Below are positions 54,335 to 63,016 of a stretch of DNA of 64,000 nt, piece by piece. The stretch is from assembly GCF_900107275.1 (NCBI RefSeq), contig NZ_FNPI01000020.1, positions 1 to 64,000 on the forward strand. The letters are read 5' to 3'. Each line of letters begins with the position of its first letter. Position 1 is the first letter of the stretch. The notes below the pieces were generated by a model. The model had not been told where the DNA came from. It ran no database searches and saw only the letters and a program-made list of their open reading frames with translations. Source of the DNA: Evansella caseinilytica (GTDB lineage: Bacteria > Bacillota > Bacilli > Bacillales > Salisediminibacteriaceae). The translations under genes and the position numbers were made by a program.

Positions 54335-54599
54335 TTGTATGATTTCTCCTTTCATGCTTCATCCATAACATTAGTGTAGGGTAAATACCTTGTTTTCCAT
54401 TCCAACAAATGTTGGTAATTCAATCTTTCAGCAGCAAATAAATCAAGGTCAAAACAGAAGTTTTGAGATTTATCTCTTTTCATGGTAAAGTAACTAATGA
54501 TTATCTGCTTACTTGGAATACTGATAATATGTTTAAAAATACCGGACGAAGGAAGCGTTGATCTGAAAGGGATAATGAAACAGCGGGGGCGTGAGAAAC

Positions 54600-55487
54600 G
54601 TGGCGAAACAGGAAGAATATATTCGTAAACCGGAATGGTTAAAAATAAAGTTAAACACAAATGAATCCTATACCGATTTAAAAAAAATGATGAGAGAAAA
54701 GCAATTACATACAGTCTGTGAGGAAGCTCGCTGTCCGAATATCCATGAATGCTGGGCAGTGCGCAAAACAGCGACGTTTATGATTCTTGGTGACATTTGT
54801 ACTCGTGCGTGCCGTTTTTGTGCTGTCAAAACCGGCCTGCCTACAGAACTGGACTTGCAGGAGCCGGAGCGCGTAGCTGATTCAGTTGCCCAGATGGGAC
54901 TGAAGCATGTGGTTATTACCGCGGTTGCCCGCGATGATCTTAAAGACGGCGGGGCGGGAATCTTTGCGGAAACCGTTCGTGCGATTCGCCGCAAAAATCC
55001 GTTTACCAATGTTGAAGTGCTGCCTTCGGATATGGGCGGAAAGAAGGAAAACCTGCAACTATTAATGGCTGCGCGTCCCGATATTCTGAACCATAATATT
55101 GAAACGGTCCGTCGGCTGACGCCGAGAGTAAGAGCGAGAGCTACCTATGAACGGTCCCTGGAATTGTTAAAAAGAGCGAAGGAAATGCAGCCTGATATTC
55201 CGACAAAATCAAGCTTGATGATCGGGCTAGGTGAAACGAAGGAGGAAATCCTGGAAACGATGGACGATCTCCGGGCTGTCGATGTTGACATCTTGACGAT
55301 CGGTCAGTATTTACAACCGACGAAAAGCCATTTGAAAATCGAAAAATACTGGACTCCAGAAGAATTCCTGGAACTGAAAGAAATTGCTCTCCACAAAGGC
55401 TTTAAGCATTGTGAATCAGGTCCGCTTGTACGCTCTTCCTATCACGCGGATGAACAGGTCAGTGCGGCGGCACAGGCACAGCGCTGA
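54600..55487 (+). CDS. lipA: Lipoyl synthase LipA
   Basis: A 295-residue radical-SAM enzyme that inserts sulfur at C6 and C8 of octanoyl groups. It has both Fe-S clusters: C40, C45, C51 for the auxiliary cluster ([12 protein letters not shown]) and C67, C71, C74 for the radical-SAM cluster (CTRACRFC). The ending [12 protein letters not shown] carries the RSSY Ser ligand of the auxiliary cluster. GTG 54600 is preferred since the protein then starts [15 protein letters not shown], as in the family; a GTG three codons upstream is possible. It depends on the SUF pathway encoded in this window. Confidence 0.97.
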   Translation: MAKQEEYIRKPEWLKIKLNTNESYTDLKKMMREKQLHTVCEEARCPNIHECWAVRKTATFMILGDICTRACRFCAVKTGLPTELDLQEPERVADSVAQMGLKHVVITAVARDDLKDGGAGIFAETVRAIRRKNPFTNVEVLPSDMGGKKENLQLLMAARPDILNHNIETVRRLTPRVRARATYERSLELLKRAKEMQPDIPTKSSLMIGLGETKEEILETMDDLRAVDVDILTIGQYLQPTKSHLKIEKYWTPEEFLELKEIALHKGFKHCESGPLVRSSYHADEQVSAAAQAQR

Positions 55488-55535
55488 TTATTATTTGCTG
55501 CGGACGTACGCAGCAAGTTTATATCAAACATTGAA

Positions 55536-55572
55536 GGGGTGTCCCACAGCGTAGGTTGCTGTGAGACACCCC
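55536..55572. terminator. Terminator after lipA
   Basis: GGGGTGTCCCACAGC pairs with GCTGTGAGACACCCC with a single mismatch. It is a member of the GGTGTCTC hairpin family. Confidence 0.75.
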
Positions 55573-55659
55573 CTGTCAGTTGCGGCATTTTTAAAGATTG
55601 AAATTTCAGGTGAAATAAGGCAAGATAGATAAAAGGTAAATAAAGTGAGGTGCATAAGA

Positions 55660-55962
55660 GTGAAAACAGTTCGCATCCATGGAAATACATACGAATTAAT
55701 GGAAAATGTAAAAGACGCCTGGAAGGAAGAAGAATTTATCAATCGTTTTAGCGATGTGTTGAATAAATATGATTATATTGTTGGTGACTGGGGCTATGAA
55801 CAGTTACGCTTAAAGGGTTTCTTTGACGATTCTCATAAAAAATCGCATTTTGATGCAAAAATTAGTGCGCTGCCTGAATATCTTTATGAATACTGCAATT
55901 TTGGATGTGCGTATTTTGTCTTGAAAAAAGTCAAAAATTTAAAAAAGCAAGCCGTTGAATAG
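55660..55962 (+). CDS. yutD: DUF1027-family protein YutD
   Basis: A 100-residue protein (WKEEEFINRFSDVLNKYDYI, VGDWGYEQLRLKGFFDDS, EYLYEYCNFGCAYFVLKK) that matches YutD throughout. It is cytosolic and conserved in Firmicutes; function unknown. GTG 55660 has GTGAGGTG upstream. It keeps the lipA-yutD order of B. subtilis. Confidence 0.93.
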   Translation: MKTVRIHGNTYELMENVKDAWKEEEFINRFSDVLNKYDYIVGDWGYEQLRLKGFFDDSHKKSHFDAKISALPEYLYEYCNFGCAYFVLKKVKNLKKQAVE

Positions 55963-55975
55963 CCAGCTTGCTTTT
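55943..55975 (+). terminator. Terminator overlapping the yutD stop codon
   Basis: AAAAGCAAGC / GCTTGCTTTT with the stop codon in the loop and TTCTT after it. Confidence 0.8.
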
Positions 55976-56007
55976 CTTAAATGTAAGCTGCAATCTGACT
56001 TTAAGCG

Positions 56008-56050
56008 GTTGTTTCAAAAAGGTCGGTTTTTACCTTTTTGAACAAATACA
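56008..56050. repeat. Dispersed ~40-bp palindrome (copy 9)
   Basis: GGTTGTTTCAAAAAGGTCGG and TTTTTACCTTTTTGAACAAA: the two arms show compensating changes (AAGGT / ACCTT versus AAGAT / ATCTT in other copies). Confidence 0.75.
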
Positions 56051-56052
56051 TG

Positions 56053-56322
56053 TTAGAAAGGATTGTCCTTGTTTTTGTTTTTGTCATCATGCGTCGGATG
56101 AGTCTCCGGATATTGCCGAGGCAAATGCTGATGCAGGTTTTTGTTTTCATAGGCGAAACCGCTGATGGCTTGCTGGCCGTCCTGCCATGGTGTACTTTTT
56201 CCGAGCGGAGGCTCATACGGGGATCTGTATGGACCTTCCGGAAAATCCTCGGGAATGATTTCGTTTCTGTATTTTTCAACAGGAATGACATCGGAATCTG
56301 GCCGGTGTTTGTTTTTCTTCAT
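56053..56322 (-). CDS. Small hydrophilic protein, unknown
   Basis: An 89-residue, proline-rich, very hydrophilic protein without membrane segment (MKKNKHRPDSDVIPVEKYRN, then GPYRSPYEPPLGKSTPWQDG and a Lys/Asn/Asp tail). AGGAGGTG is 8 bases upstream of its ATG, a near-ideal site, so it is taken as real. It may be disordered; small proteins of this kind are often spore-associated in Bacillus, but nothing proves it. Its ribosome binding site is inside a hairpin. Confidence 0.7.
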   Translation of the reverse strand: MKKNKHRPDSDVIPVEKYRNEIIPEDFPEGPYRSPYEPPLGKSTPWQDGQQAISGFAYENKNLHQHLPRQYPETHPTHDDKNKNKDNPF

Positions 56323-56324
56323 TT

Positions 56325-56372
56325 AAAAAGCACCTCCTACGTACTATTATGATACGTAAAGAAGTGCTTTTT
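56325..56372 (-). promoter_or_regulatory. Hairpin that contains the ribosome binding site of the 89-residue gene
   Basis: On the minus strand AAAAAGCAC...TACGTA pairs with TACGTAGGAGGTGCTTTTT: the outer arms (56325-56333 and 56364-56372) and an inner TACGTA pair enclose AGGAGG. The stem may regulate translation; alternatively the outer part is a terminator of the upstream gene. Confidence 0.55.
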
Positions 56373-56377
56373 ATAAG

Positions 56378-56442
56378 AGGAAGTTCAAAAAGTGCGGGAA
56401 CAGCGTCTGCGAATCTCGTCGTTGCGTTGCCCCTCACTGGTG
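56378..56442. repeat. Partial copy of the 148-bp MITE-like element (reverse orientation)
   Basis: AGGAAGTTCAAAAAGTGCGG, then ACAGCGTCTGCGAATCTCGT, corresponds to the reverse complement of the right end of the elements at 59382 and 61680. The other end is missing. Confidence 0.7.
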
Positions 56443-56443
56443 A

Positions 56444-56710
56444 CTAAATTATTTCCTGCAAAAATTCCCGAAGTTCGTGTGCGTCGGTGTCTGCTAACCG
56501 GAAGGCTTCCTCTAAATAGCCTGGTTCCTCCAGGTCATCCGTACCGATAATGGCCAGGCGGTTGGACTGGATATCAAGGACCAATTTTTTTCCGTAATAG
56601 CGGTTGGTTGTAATGATGGCAAGATCAAACCGCTGTTGTTCTCCCATAAAACTCACGTAGCGTATTCTTGTATCTTCGACTTCATCGTATAAGAAAAAAC
56701 GTTCAGACAA
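56444..56710 (-). CDS. DUF3055-like small cytosolic protein
   Basis: 88 residues from TTG 56710, with GGGAGG 9 bases upstream: SERFFLYDEVEDTRIRYVSF, QQRFDLAIITTNRYYGKKLV, DIQSNRLAIIGTDDLEEPGY, LREFLQEII. It fits a small family common in Bacillaceae (DUF3055 from memory); function is unknown. The open frame extends upstream by 22 codons but without a site. It stands between glpX and the 89-residue gene, all on the minus strand. Confidence 0.7.
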   Translation of the reverse strand: MSERFFLYDEVEDTRIRYVSFMGEQQRFDLAIITTNRYYGKKLVLDIQSNRLAIIGTDDLEEPGYLEEAFRLADTDAHELREFLQEII

Positions 56711-56869
56711 GCTTCTTTTCCTCCCTTTTTTTATAAGGCAGCGATTGTCCTTGCTTGAGTTAATAGCTATTTTCACATGCCTGCTAGTGTCGTCAGTAAA
56801 ATGAAACAGGGAGCGCTGGATTGTATAGCGGGATTTTTCTCCGGCTTGCTGTTTAGGTTATGAACGGTT

Positions 56870-57847
56870 TTAAGCGCCGTTTGCCATTAAAAGATGAGGC
56901 TTTTGATCAAGGCGATGATGGGTTTTAATAAAACGTACCGTCCCTGTTTTTGCCCGCATCACAATCGAATCGGTTTCCGCGATACCGCCGCTGAGCAAGC
57001 GAACTCCGCTCAATAAATCTCCGGAAGAAACGCCAGTGGCTGCAAAAATCGCGTCATCCCCGGCAACGAGGTCTTCCAATGAAAGAATTTTGCCAGGATC
57101 ATCAATTCCCATTTGCTTACATCTTTTTCTCTCTTCTTCACTCATGGGAAGCAGACGAGCCTGCATATCACCGCCGAGCGCCTTAATAGCAGCTGCGGTG
57201 ATCACGCCTTCGGGTGCCCCGCCAGTGCCGACGAACAAGTCATACTCTGTCTGCGGCATTGCTGCTGCAATCGCTGCTCCGACATCTCCGTCATCAAACA
57301 AGTTGACGCGTGCACCTTTATTCCGTACCCGCTCAATGAGCTCACGATGGCGAGAACGCTCCTGAATAGTGACGGTAACATCTTCTAACGGTTTATTCTT
57401 CATTTTTGCCACAATCTCCATCGTTTTTTCAATCGAATCCGTCAATCGGATTAATCCGGCTGCTTCCGGCCCGACGACAATCTTTTCCATATACATATCA
57501 GGTGCGTGAAGAAGTGTCCCGCGATCGCCGACAGCGATGACCGCCATTGCATTTGGATAGCCTTTGGCGACAATATTTGTTCCTTCGAGTGGATCCACGG
57601 CAATATCCACCTCAGGACCATCTCCTGTTCCTAACTTCTCGCCGATATACAGCATCGGTGCTTCATCAAGCTCTCCCTCACCGATGACCACTGTTCCCTG
57701 CATGTTAACAGAGTCAAACATTGTTCTCATCGCGGTCGTTGCAGCATCATCGGCTTCGTTTTTCACTCCGCGTCCCATCCATTGGGCGGAGGCCAGCGCC
57801 GCTGCCTCTGTGACCCGTACGATTTCCAAAGCTAATTCACGATCCAA
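56870..57847 (-). CDS. glpX: Class II fructose-1,6-bisphosphatase GlpX
   Basis: A 325-residue enzyme of the lithium-sensitive phosphatase superfamily. It has [15 protein letters not shown], the metal and substrate motif [25 protein letters not shown], and [14 protein letters not shown]. It dephosphorylates fructose-1,6-bisphosphate in gluconeogenesis. Start is TTG 57847, after GGGGGAA. In contrast to many genomes it is not next to glpFKD; in this window glpT is 16 kb away. Confidence 0.96.
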   Translation of the reverse strand: MDRELALEIVRVTEAAALASAQWMGRGVKNEADDAATTAMRTMFDSVNMQGTVVIGEGELDEAPMLYIGEKLGTGDGPEVDIAVDPLEGTNIVAKGYPNAMAVIAVGDRGTLLHAPDMYMEKIVVGPEAAGLIRLTDSIEKTMEIVAKMKNKPLEDVTVTIQERSRHRELIERVRNKGARVNLFDDGDVGAAIAAAMPQTEYDLFVGTGGAPEGVITAAAIKALGGDMQARLLPMSEEERKRCKQMGIDDPGKILSLEDLVAGDDAIFAATGVSSGDLLSGVRLLSGGIAETDSIVMRAKTGTVRFIKTHHRLDQKPHLLMANGA

Positions 57848-58084
57848 AGCTAATTCCCCCAGTTTTCCTCAAAAGTTCCTGTAAGCGGATGGTTAAAAGT
57901 CATACACTGTGATTGATTAAATATACAGGACGCACTCCGCCAATTTGACATCCTTAAATAATTCCTCATAATAATAACAAAAAACGGCTTTGAAAGAAAC
58001 ATAATTCCTCATTTTGTGATAAAATAAGGGAGTTATGAACAAATGTGTTATACTATTGGAGAAACATTCAATGGCAAAGGTGTG

Positions 58085-58528
58085 ATGGGATTGTATTTTG
58101 TTGACAGGGGTTTGCTGGAAAAAAGATTGCTAAACCTGGAGAAATATATCGCGCTTTTTTCTGAACAGGAAGAATGGAAAAGTCCGGTGGAAAGACTGGC
58201 ATTGGAAAGAATGAGCCATGTCATGATCGAAATTATTATTGATGTCGGCAATCAAATGATTGACGGCTTCATCATGCGCGACCCGGGAAGCTATGAAGAT
58301 ATCGTTGATATTCTTGTTGATGAAGGCGTGGTTGCAGCATATGAAGGGGAATCCTATAAGCGCTTCATCGGTTGGCGAAAAAAGCTACTGCAGGAATACG
58401 GGCAAGTCGATCATCGCGAGCTCCTTGCCGCGTTGCTTGATACGAAAACGCACCTCGCCGCCTTTCCGAAACAAGTGCGTCGCTATTTGAAAAATGAACT
58501 AGGGCCAGTCTCCGCTTTTTTACCATAA
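58085..58528 (+). CDS. yutE: HepT-like DUF86 protein YutE
   Basis: A 147-residue all-helical protein. VDRGLLEKRLLNLEKYIALF, HVMIEIIIDVGNQMIDGFIM, DPGSYEDIVDILVDEGVV and KNELGPVSAFLP match B. subtilis YutE. It belongs to the HepT/DUF86 fold, in which an R-x4-H-x-Y motif forms the RNase/adenylylation site of HEPN toxins. Here that site reads RKKLLQEY, with Gln instead of His, and there is no MntA nucleotidyltransferase partner; it is thus unlikely to be an active toxin. ATG 58085 has AAAGGTG upstream. Confidence 0.88.
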   Translation: MGLYFVDRGLLEKRLLNLEKYIALFSEQEEWKSPVERLALERMSHVMIEIIIDVGNQMIDGFIMRDPGSYEDIVDILVDEGVVAAYEGESYKRFIGWRKKLLQEYGQVDHRELLAALLDTKTHLAAFPKQVRRYLKNELGPVSAFLP

Positions 58529-58740
58529 GACTAGTTTCGAAAACGGAGATTGATGCTATTGTTTTTATCAGTTGGATAAAGGAACTGTCCGAAAAAATTC
58601 CTGCAATACAAATCGGTACCAATGACAAAGTTCGTGAAATAGTGAACAATCAGTGAACGCGTTTAAGTCAAATTTGTAAACATTTTAATTATTAAATTTA
58701 CCATTCCACTGTCTTTCGGTAAAATTGAGAAAGAAGGACG

Positions 58741-59376
58741 GTGAGGAAAATGGCGATAAAAACCACCTCAACAAGAGATCAGATCCTAAGTTTAATTAAA
58801 AGAAGGGTTCAATTAACCGTCTCAACGATTGCAGATGAGCTGAATATAACAGAAATGGCTGTCCGCCGCCATTTAAATACATTAGAAAGAGATGGAATTG
58901 TTGAGACGCATTTGTTGCGGCAGGCTATGGGAAGACCGACGCATGTCTACCAATTATCGCATGACGGTCAGGAAATGTTTCCGAGAAACTACGGCCCGCT
59001 GACAATTGAACTTTTGAAGGATATCGTCGAGATGGACGGTGTGGAAAAGGTTCTTGAATTGTTTGAGCGCCGCAAAGAGAGAATACGGGAGAGGTACGAA
59101 AAACGATTGCAGTTCGGTGAGTTCGAGGAAAATGTGTATGAACTGGCGAGGCTGCAATCGGAAAACGGTTATATGGCGGAAGTTTCTAAAGATGGGGACG
59201 ATTTGATTCTGGCGCAATATAATTGTCCAATCGCCGACGTGTCAAAGCAATTCCCGATGATTTGCGAAACAGAGCTGGCGTTATTTAAAGAGCTTCTGAA
59301 AACGGAAAAGATCCAATGTGAAATGTGTATGACGGCTGGACAGGAATCCCACTGTTATTATAGAATTCAAAGGTAA
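58741..59376 (+). CDS. SufR-like winged-helix regulator with C-terminal Cys cluster
   Basis: A 211-residue regulator. The N-terminal winged helix (about 10-75) has LTVSTIADELNITEMAVRRH, then LERDGIVETHLLRQAMGRPT. A helical linker (about 85-140) follows. The C-terminal domain has five Cys: C162 and C175 (C-x12-C as in SufR), then C193, C196 and C205. SufR proteins hold a labile 4Fe-4S cluster and repress suf genes when clusters are sufficient. The Cys spacing and overall shape fit this group, but the target is not shown; the suf operon is 47 kb away. Start: GTG 58741 with AGAAGGAC; ATG 58750 is possible. Confidence 0.8.
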   Translation: MRKMAIKTTSTRDQILSLIKRRVQLTVSTIADELNITEMAVRRHLNTLERDGIVETHLLRQAMGRPTHVYQLSHDGQEMFPRNYGPLTIELLKDIVEMDGVEKVLELFERRKERIRERYEKRLQFGEFEENVYELARLQSENGYMAEVSKDGDDLILAQYNCPIADVSKQFPMICETELALFKELLKTEKIQCEMCMTAGQESHCYYRIQR

Positions 59377-59381
59377 TATAT

Positions 59382-59529
59382 GTTCAAAAAGGAGGACATT
59401 ACAGCGGCAAGAAGGTCGAGGCGCGGCCGGCGCGAGCAGCGGAGCGTACAAGGAACGTACGTGAGCAGCGGAGAGACAACGCAACGAAGAGATTCGCCGA
59501 CGCTGTATCCCGGAGTTTTTGAACATCCT
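59382..59529. repeat. 148-bp MITE-like element, tandem copy 1
   Basis: Begins GTTCAAAAAGGAGGACAT, ends TTTTTGAACATCCTT, so TTCAAAAA / TTTTTGAA are terminal inverted repeats. The interior is GC-rich (GGCGCGGCCGGCGCGAGC). It seems identical to 59542-59689. Confidence 0.85.
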
Positions 59530-59541
59530 TAATATGTTGAA

Positions 59542-59689
59542 GTTCAAAAAGGAGGACATTACAGCGGCAAGAAGGTCGAGGCGCGGCCGGCGCGAGCAGC
59601 GGAGCGTACAAGGAACGTACGTGAGCAGCGGAGAGACAACGCAACGAAGAGATTCGCCGACGCTGTATCCCGGAGTTTTTGAACATCCT
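59542..59689. repeat. 148-bp MITE-like element, tandem copy 2
   Basis: Repeats the first copy base for base as far as I can read, 160 bp later. Diverged relatives lie at 61680-61805 and (partial) 56378-56442. Confidence 0.85.
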
Positions 59690-59703
59690 CTAAATACATG
59701 AGC

Positions 59704-59745
59704 AGGTGTCTTAGGAAAGGCGACGAACCTTTTTGAGGCACCTCT
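59704..59745. terminator. Terminator hairpin between the MITE pair and yutF
   Basis: AGGTGTCTTAGGAAAGG pairs imperfectly with CCTTTTTGAGGCACCT, followed by CTTTCT; same hairpin family as at 50497. Confidence 0.55.
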
Positions 59746-59832
59746 TTCTGCTGTTACAGCAGACGGCATTGCCCCGGATGAAAAATATGCAGCTTCCTGC
59801 AGCATAGAAAAAGAAATTTATGGAGGACGGAA

Positions 59833-60603
59833 ATGATGAAACAATATCAAGGCTATTTAATCGATCTCGATGGAACAATGTATCGAGGAGAGGAAAAAAT
59901 TGAAGCAGCAGCTGATTTTGTAAAACAACTGCATGACAAAAATATTCCCTATTTGTTTGTAACGAATAATTCTTCACGGACGCCGGAGCAAGTGGCAGCC
60001 AAACTGAATGCCATGAATATTGCAGCAACGCCGGAGCATGTGTTTACAACGAGTATGGCGACGGCCAATTATATCTCCGAGCAAATTCATTCAGCGGCGA
60101 AAGTGTATATGATTGGTGAAGAAGGGTTGGAGCATGCTTTAAAAGCAAAGGGGCTGAATATGGTAGATAATGAGGCGGAAGTCGTTATCATGGGTATTGA
60201 CCGCGAAATAAATTATGAGAAGCTGTCAAAAGCATGCCTTGCTGTGCGCGCTGGAGCGACGTTTATTTCTACCAACGGTGATGTGGCCATTCCGAATGAG
60301 CGTGGGCTTCTCCCTGGCAACGGTTCGCTCACTGCCGTCGTGGAAGTCTCTACAGGAGTTAAGGCCGTGTACATCGGGAAACCGGAAGCAATCATTGTGA
60401 ATCAGGCGTTGGAGGTACTGGGAACCCCGATGGAAAAAACGGTAATGGTCGGTGATAATTACCAAACTGATATAATGGCTGGAATAAATGCCGGGATGGA
60501 TACGATTATTGTTCATACAGGTGTCACGTCAAAAGAGCAGTTGGAAACGGTTGAAATACAGCCGACATGGTCGATTGCCTCACTGGATGAGTGGGAGTTT
60601 TGA
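59833..60603 (+). CDS. yutF: HAD-superfamily phosphatase YutF (NagD-like)
   Basis: A 256-residue HAD phosphatase, subclass IIA. DLDGTMYRGEE holds the nucleophile D11 and acid D13; FVTNNSSRTPEQVA is motif II; GKPEAIIVNQAL has the motif III Lys; VGDNYQTDIMAGINAGMDTI is motif IV. NagD-type proteins hydrolyse small sugar or nucleoside phosphates; the YutF substrate is not certain. TATGGAGGAC precedes two ATGs (59833, 59836). Confidence 0.94.
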   Translation: MMKQYQGYLIDLDGTMYRGEEKIEAAADFVKQLHDKNIPYLFVTNNSSRTPEQVAAKLNAMNIAATPEHVFTTSMATANYISEQIHSAAKVYMIGEEGLEHALKAKGLNMVDNEAEVVIMGIDREINYEKLSKACLAVRAGATFISTNGDVAIPNERGLLPGNGSLTAVVEVSTGVKAVYIGKPEAIIVNQALEVLGTPMEKTVMVGDNYQTDIMAGINAGMDTIIVHTGVTSKEQLETVEIQPTWSIASLDEWEF

Positions 60604-60985
60604 TCCGAATCGTTGACCAAGTTTGTCAATGAAACGGCGGTGAGTGTTTAATAAGTTTAATCAAGCTCGAACCGGTCTCTGAACGAAGCAGCCATAAGGG
60701 TACGAGTAGAGTTTGACCATGTCCGAATCAAGTAGCGAAACCGCAAAACGACACGAATAGAAGTGAATCTTATCTGAAATGAACTTCGAAGCCACCGAAC
60801 GAACGATAAAAAAAGCATTTAACGAAATGGGTTGCGACACCGCCTAACGGTGAAGAATAGCGGTTAATCGTGAACGAAATGAGTTGAGAATCCGCCGAAT
60901 GGTAACGAATCAGGTTCCTGAGTGCCGAACGCGTACGCAATAGTAACGCAATGCAAAACATAGCAAAGTGGGCTTGAGAAGCGTC
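60604..60985. repeat. Block of degenerate 32-50-bp units
   Basis: About 380 bp without a gene. A loose unit recurs: GCGACACCGCCTAACGGTG then AATAGCGGTTAATC (60834), GAGAATCCGCCGAATGGTAA then CGAATCAGGTT (60886), GAGTGCCGAACGCGTACGC (60918), GAAGCCACCGAACGAACG (60786). CCGAACG and GAATAG cores are frequent. No ribosome binding site, no long frame on either strand. Confidence 0.6.
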
Positions 60986-61020
60986 CTCTTCATGAAGCAG
61001 GCAGAAGCAGGAGTTGATGA

Positions 61021-61512
61021 TTATTCTGCATCTTCCGCGCTGTGCGCCAACCGGCTGGATGCAGCAGCGGCAATTGCACCGACGATGTCATCTAAAAACG
61101 TGTGGCAGCCGTTGCTTTTTTTATTAAGCTCCTTTAATATTCCTGGTTTTTGCTTATCGATATAACCGTAGTTTGTAAAGCCGATCGAGCCGTAAACATT
61201 AACAATGGACAACGCGATAATTTCATCAACGCCATACAGTCCTTCGTCCCGCTCGATAATTTCCTGCAATGGCGTGGCCAGCTTTTTTTCCTCCGCCAGA
61301 CGGTCCAACTGAATGCCGGTCATGATGGCATTCTGGACTTCACGTTTAAGAAGCACACTTTCGACATGCTGCCGGCAGAGGTCAAGTGTTAAATCTTTAT
61401 AATAATTGGATTGTAAAAAATAAACAAGCTCTGCTATGTCGTCAATGGTGACACCGCGATCAAGCAGCCAGCTTTTGGCTGTCTTCGTTAAGAATTCACT
61501 GTTTTTTTTCAT
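61021..61512 (-). CDS. yutG: Phosphatidylglycerophosphatase A-related protein YutG
   Basis: A 163-residue protein of the PgpA/YutG family: SWLLDRGVTIDDIAELVYFL, the central ERDEGLYGVDEIIALSIVNV, YGSIGFTNYGYIDKQKPGI, and FLDDIVGAIAAAASSRL. The Gram-positive proteins are shorter and more soluble than E. coli PgpA; conversion of phosphatidylglycerol phosphate is the family reaction. ATG 61512 has AAAAAGGGGA upstream; the open frame continues 46 codons without a site. Confidence 0.9.
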   Translation of the reverse strand: MKKNSEFLTKTAKSWLLDRGVTIDDIAELVYFLQSNYYKDLTLDLCRQHVESVLLKREVQNAIMTGIQLDRLAEEKKLATPLQEIIERDEGLYGVDEIIALSIVNVYGSIGFTNYGYIDKQKPGILKELNKKSNGCHTFLDDIVGAIAAAASSRLAHSAEDAE

Positions 61513-61679
61513 TGTTATCCCCTTTTTGTCGTTGTTTTCTGTTGTTGCCGATACACAAAGTGCGACCCGTATGGGCAGATAATTGGAAGAGAGCGCTGCA
61601 AAGATTGCCTTTCCTGTAATGATGCTTTTATATAGTTTATCGTTATTCACGGTGGAAAGTGTATGTATTTAATAATGAA

Positions 61680-61805
61680 GTTCAAAAAGGAAGATATTCA
61701 CAACAGCCAGCTCGAGCAGCTTCCTGCACGAAAACATACATGAGCAGCGTACAACGCAATGAAGAGATTCGCCGGCGCTGTTTCACGGACTTTTTGAACT
61801 TCCTT
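61680..61805. repeat. Diverged MITE-like element
   Basis: GTTCAAAAAGGAAGATAT at the left and CTTTTTGAACTTCCTT at the right, with TGAGCAGCGTACAACGCAAT inside. About 125 bp, with an internal deletion relative to the 148-bp elements. Confidence 0.75.
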
Positions 61806-61954
61806 TAATACAATGTGTAGTGTATGTTCCGGAAGTGTTTTTATTCGTCAACCGCTCATGTGTTCGGAATCTCGGGGGCAGCATGGTGTCGCAGGTCAAG
61901 CCTACCAATCATAGACTACAGTACAGATGTCTAGGAAACGGAGGCGGATTCGTG

Positions 61955-63016
61955 ATGCTGGAAAGAGAGATGGTTGACCATTTTAGAATATATCCGGATG
62001 AAATAGTGTTTATTGGCGACGATCAGCTTGTTTACGCCAACGCGGAAACATACTTGCTGCGAACGATCGATGACCGGACTCACCAGCAGCTGTCAGAGAA
62101 AATATCGATGGCGCAGTGGCTCACTCACCAGGGAGAAACAGATATTGCCATCTATATGAAACCGGCTGATAAAAGAAACACACTATTTATTGACGGGGAT
62201 GACAAGGTTGTTTTTCACATCCCGCAGCAGCAAATGCATGACGGAAGCAAAAAAATGTCATTAGGGAAACGGCTGGCGCGCTTTCATGAGCGGGGGTATT
62301 CCTATTCACCAAAGGATAAAAAAGTGACTGCTTTTTTATCATCATGGAAGGAAAGATGGGAAAAACGGTTGGATCAGTTGGAGCATTGGTATGTAAAAAT
62401 CTCGCAGAACCCGGAAAAGACGGCTTTTGACGAGCAGTTTTGTTTGACATTTCCGTATTTTATTGGCATCAGCGAGAATGCGATTCAAATGATGGCTGAT
62501 TTGGCGATGAACAATACAGCCAATCAAATGACGCCGGCGAAAACCATTTGCCATGAACGCTTCCAGGAACACAGCTGGCTGACGCTTGAAGAAGAGATGG
62601 AATCTAGGGTGAAGGTGCCGACGGATTTTACGTACGATCACTACGCGCGGGATCTCGCGGAATATATCCGGACTGTCTGGTTAGAGCATGATGGAAACAG
62701 CAGAGGGGAAGAAATGATCGACACGTTTCTCAATCACTACGAATCGGAGCATCCGTTAATGCTGATGGACCAGCAATATCTTTTTGCACGTCTGTTATTT
62801 CCGGCGCATTACTATGAAAAAATAGAACAATATTACCAGACAGGGCATCAGGGAAAAAAAGCGCTGCTGCAAACGGATTGTCTCCGCCTTTTCCATTTCT
62901 CCGCGGATTATGAACGATTGCTCACATTCATTTGCAGACGCTATCCGCTGTTAATAACAGGCAATGTCATTCCGCAGTGGATACGTAAAGGAGATTTTTC
63001 CTGGCAAAGCGGCTAA
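61955..63016 (+). CDS. yutH: Spore coat-associated protein YutH (CotS-like kinase fold)
   Basis: A 353-residue protein of the YutH group, which shares the aminoglycoside-phosphotransferase/CotS fold. It has LGKRLARFHERGYSYSPKDK (helix after the hinge), HERFQEHSWLT and YDHYARDLAEYIRTVWLEH, but the classical HxD active site is not evident, so it may be inactive. In B. subtilis YutH is associated with the spore. ATG 61955 or GTG 61952 follow GGAGG; the frame continues upstream through the region after the MITE. Confidence 0.88.
   Translation: MLEREMVDHFRIYPDEIVFIGDDQLVYANAETYLLRTIDDRTHQQLSEKISMAQWLTHQGETDIAIYMKPADKRNTLFIDGDDKVVFHIPQQQMHDGSKKMSLGKRLARFHERGYSYSPKDKKVTAFLSSWKERWEKRLDQLEHWYVKISQNPEKTAFDEQFCLTFPYFIGISENAIQMMADLAMNNTANQMTPAKTICHERFQEHSWLTLEEEMESRVKVPTDFTYDHYARDLAEYIRTVWLEHDGNSRGEEMIDTFLNHYESEHPLMLMDQQYLFARLLFPAHYYEKIEQYYQTGHQGKKALLQTDCLRLFHFSADYERLLTFICRRYPLLITGNVIPQWIRKGDFSWQSG

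Noticed and set aside
58085-58528. Active HEPN/MNT toxin-antitoxin system at yutE
   Set aside because: The catalytic His of the R-x4-H-x-Y motif is replaced by Gln and no nucleotidyltransferase gene is adjacent; the gene is part of the conserved yut cluster.
59399-59741. Minus-strand 60-95-codon frames over the MITE pair
   Set aside because: Identical repeats give identical frames; composition (Arg/Ala/Ser-rich) is that of GC-rich repeat DNA.
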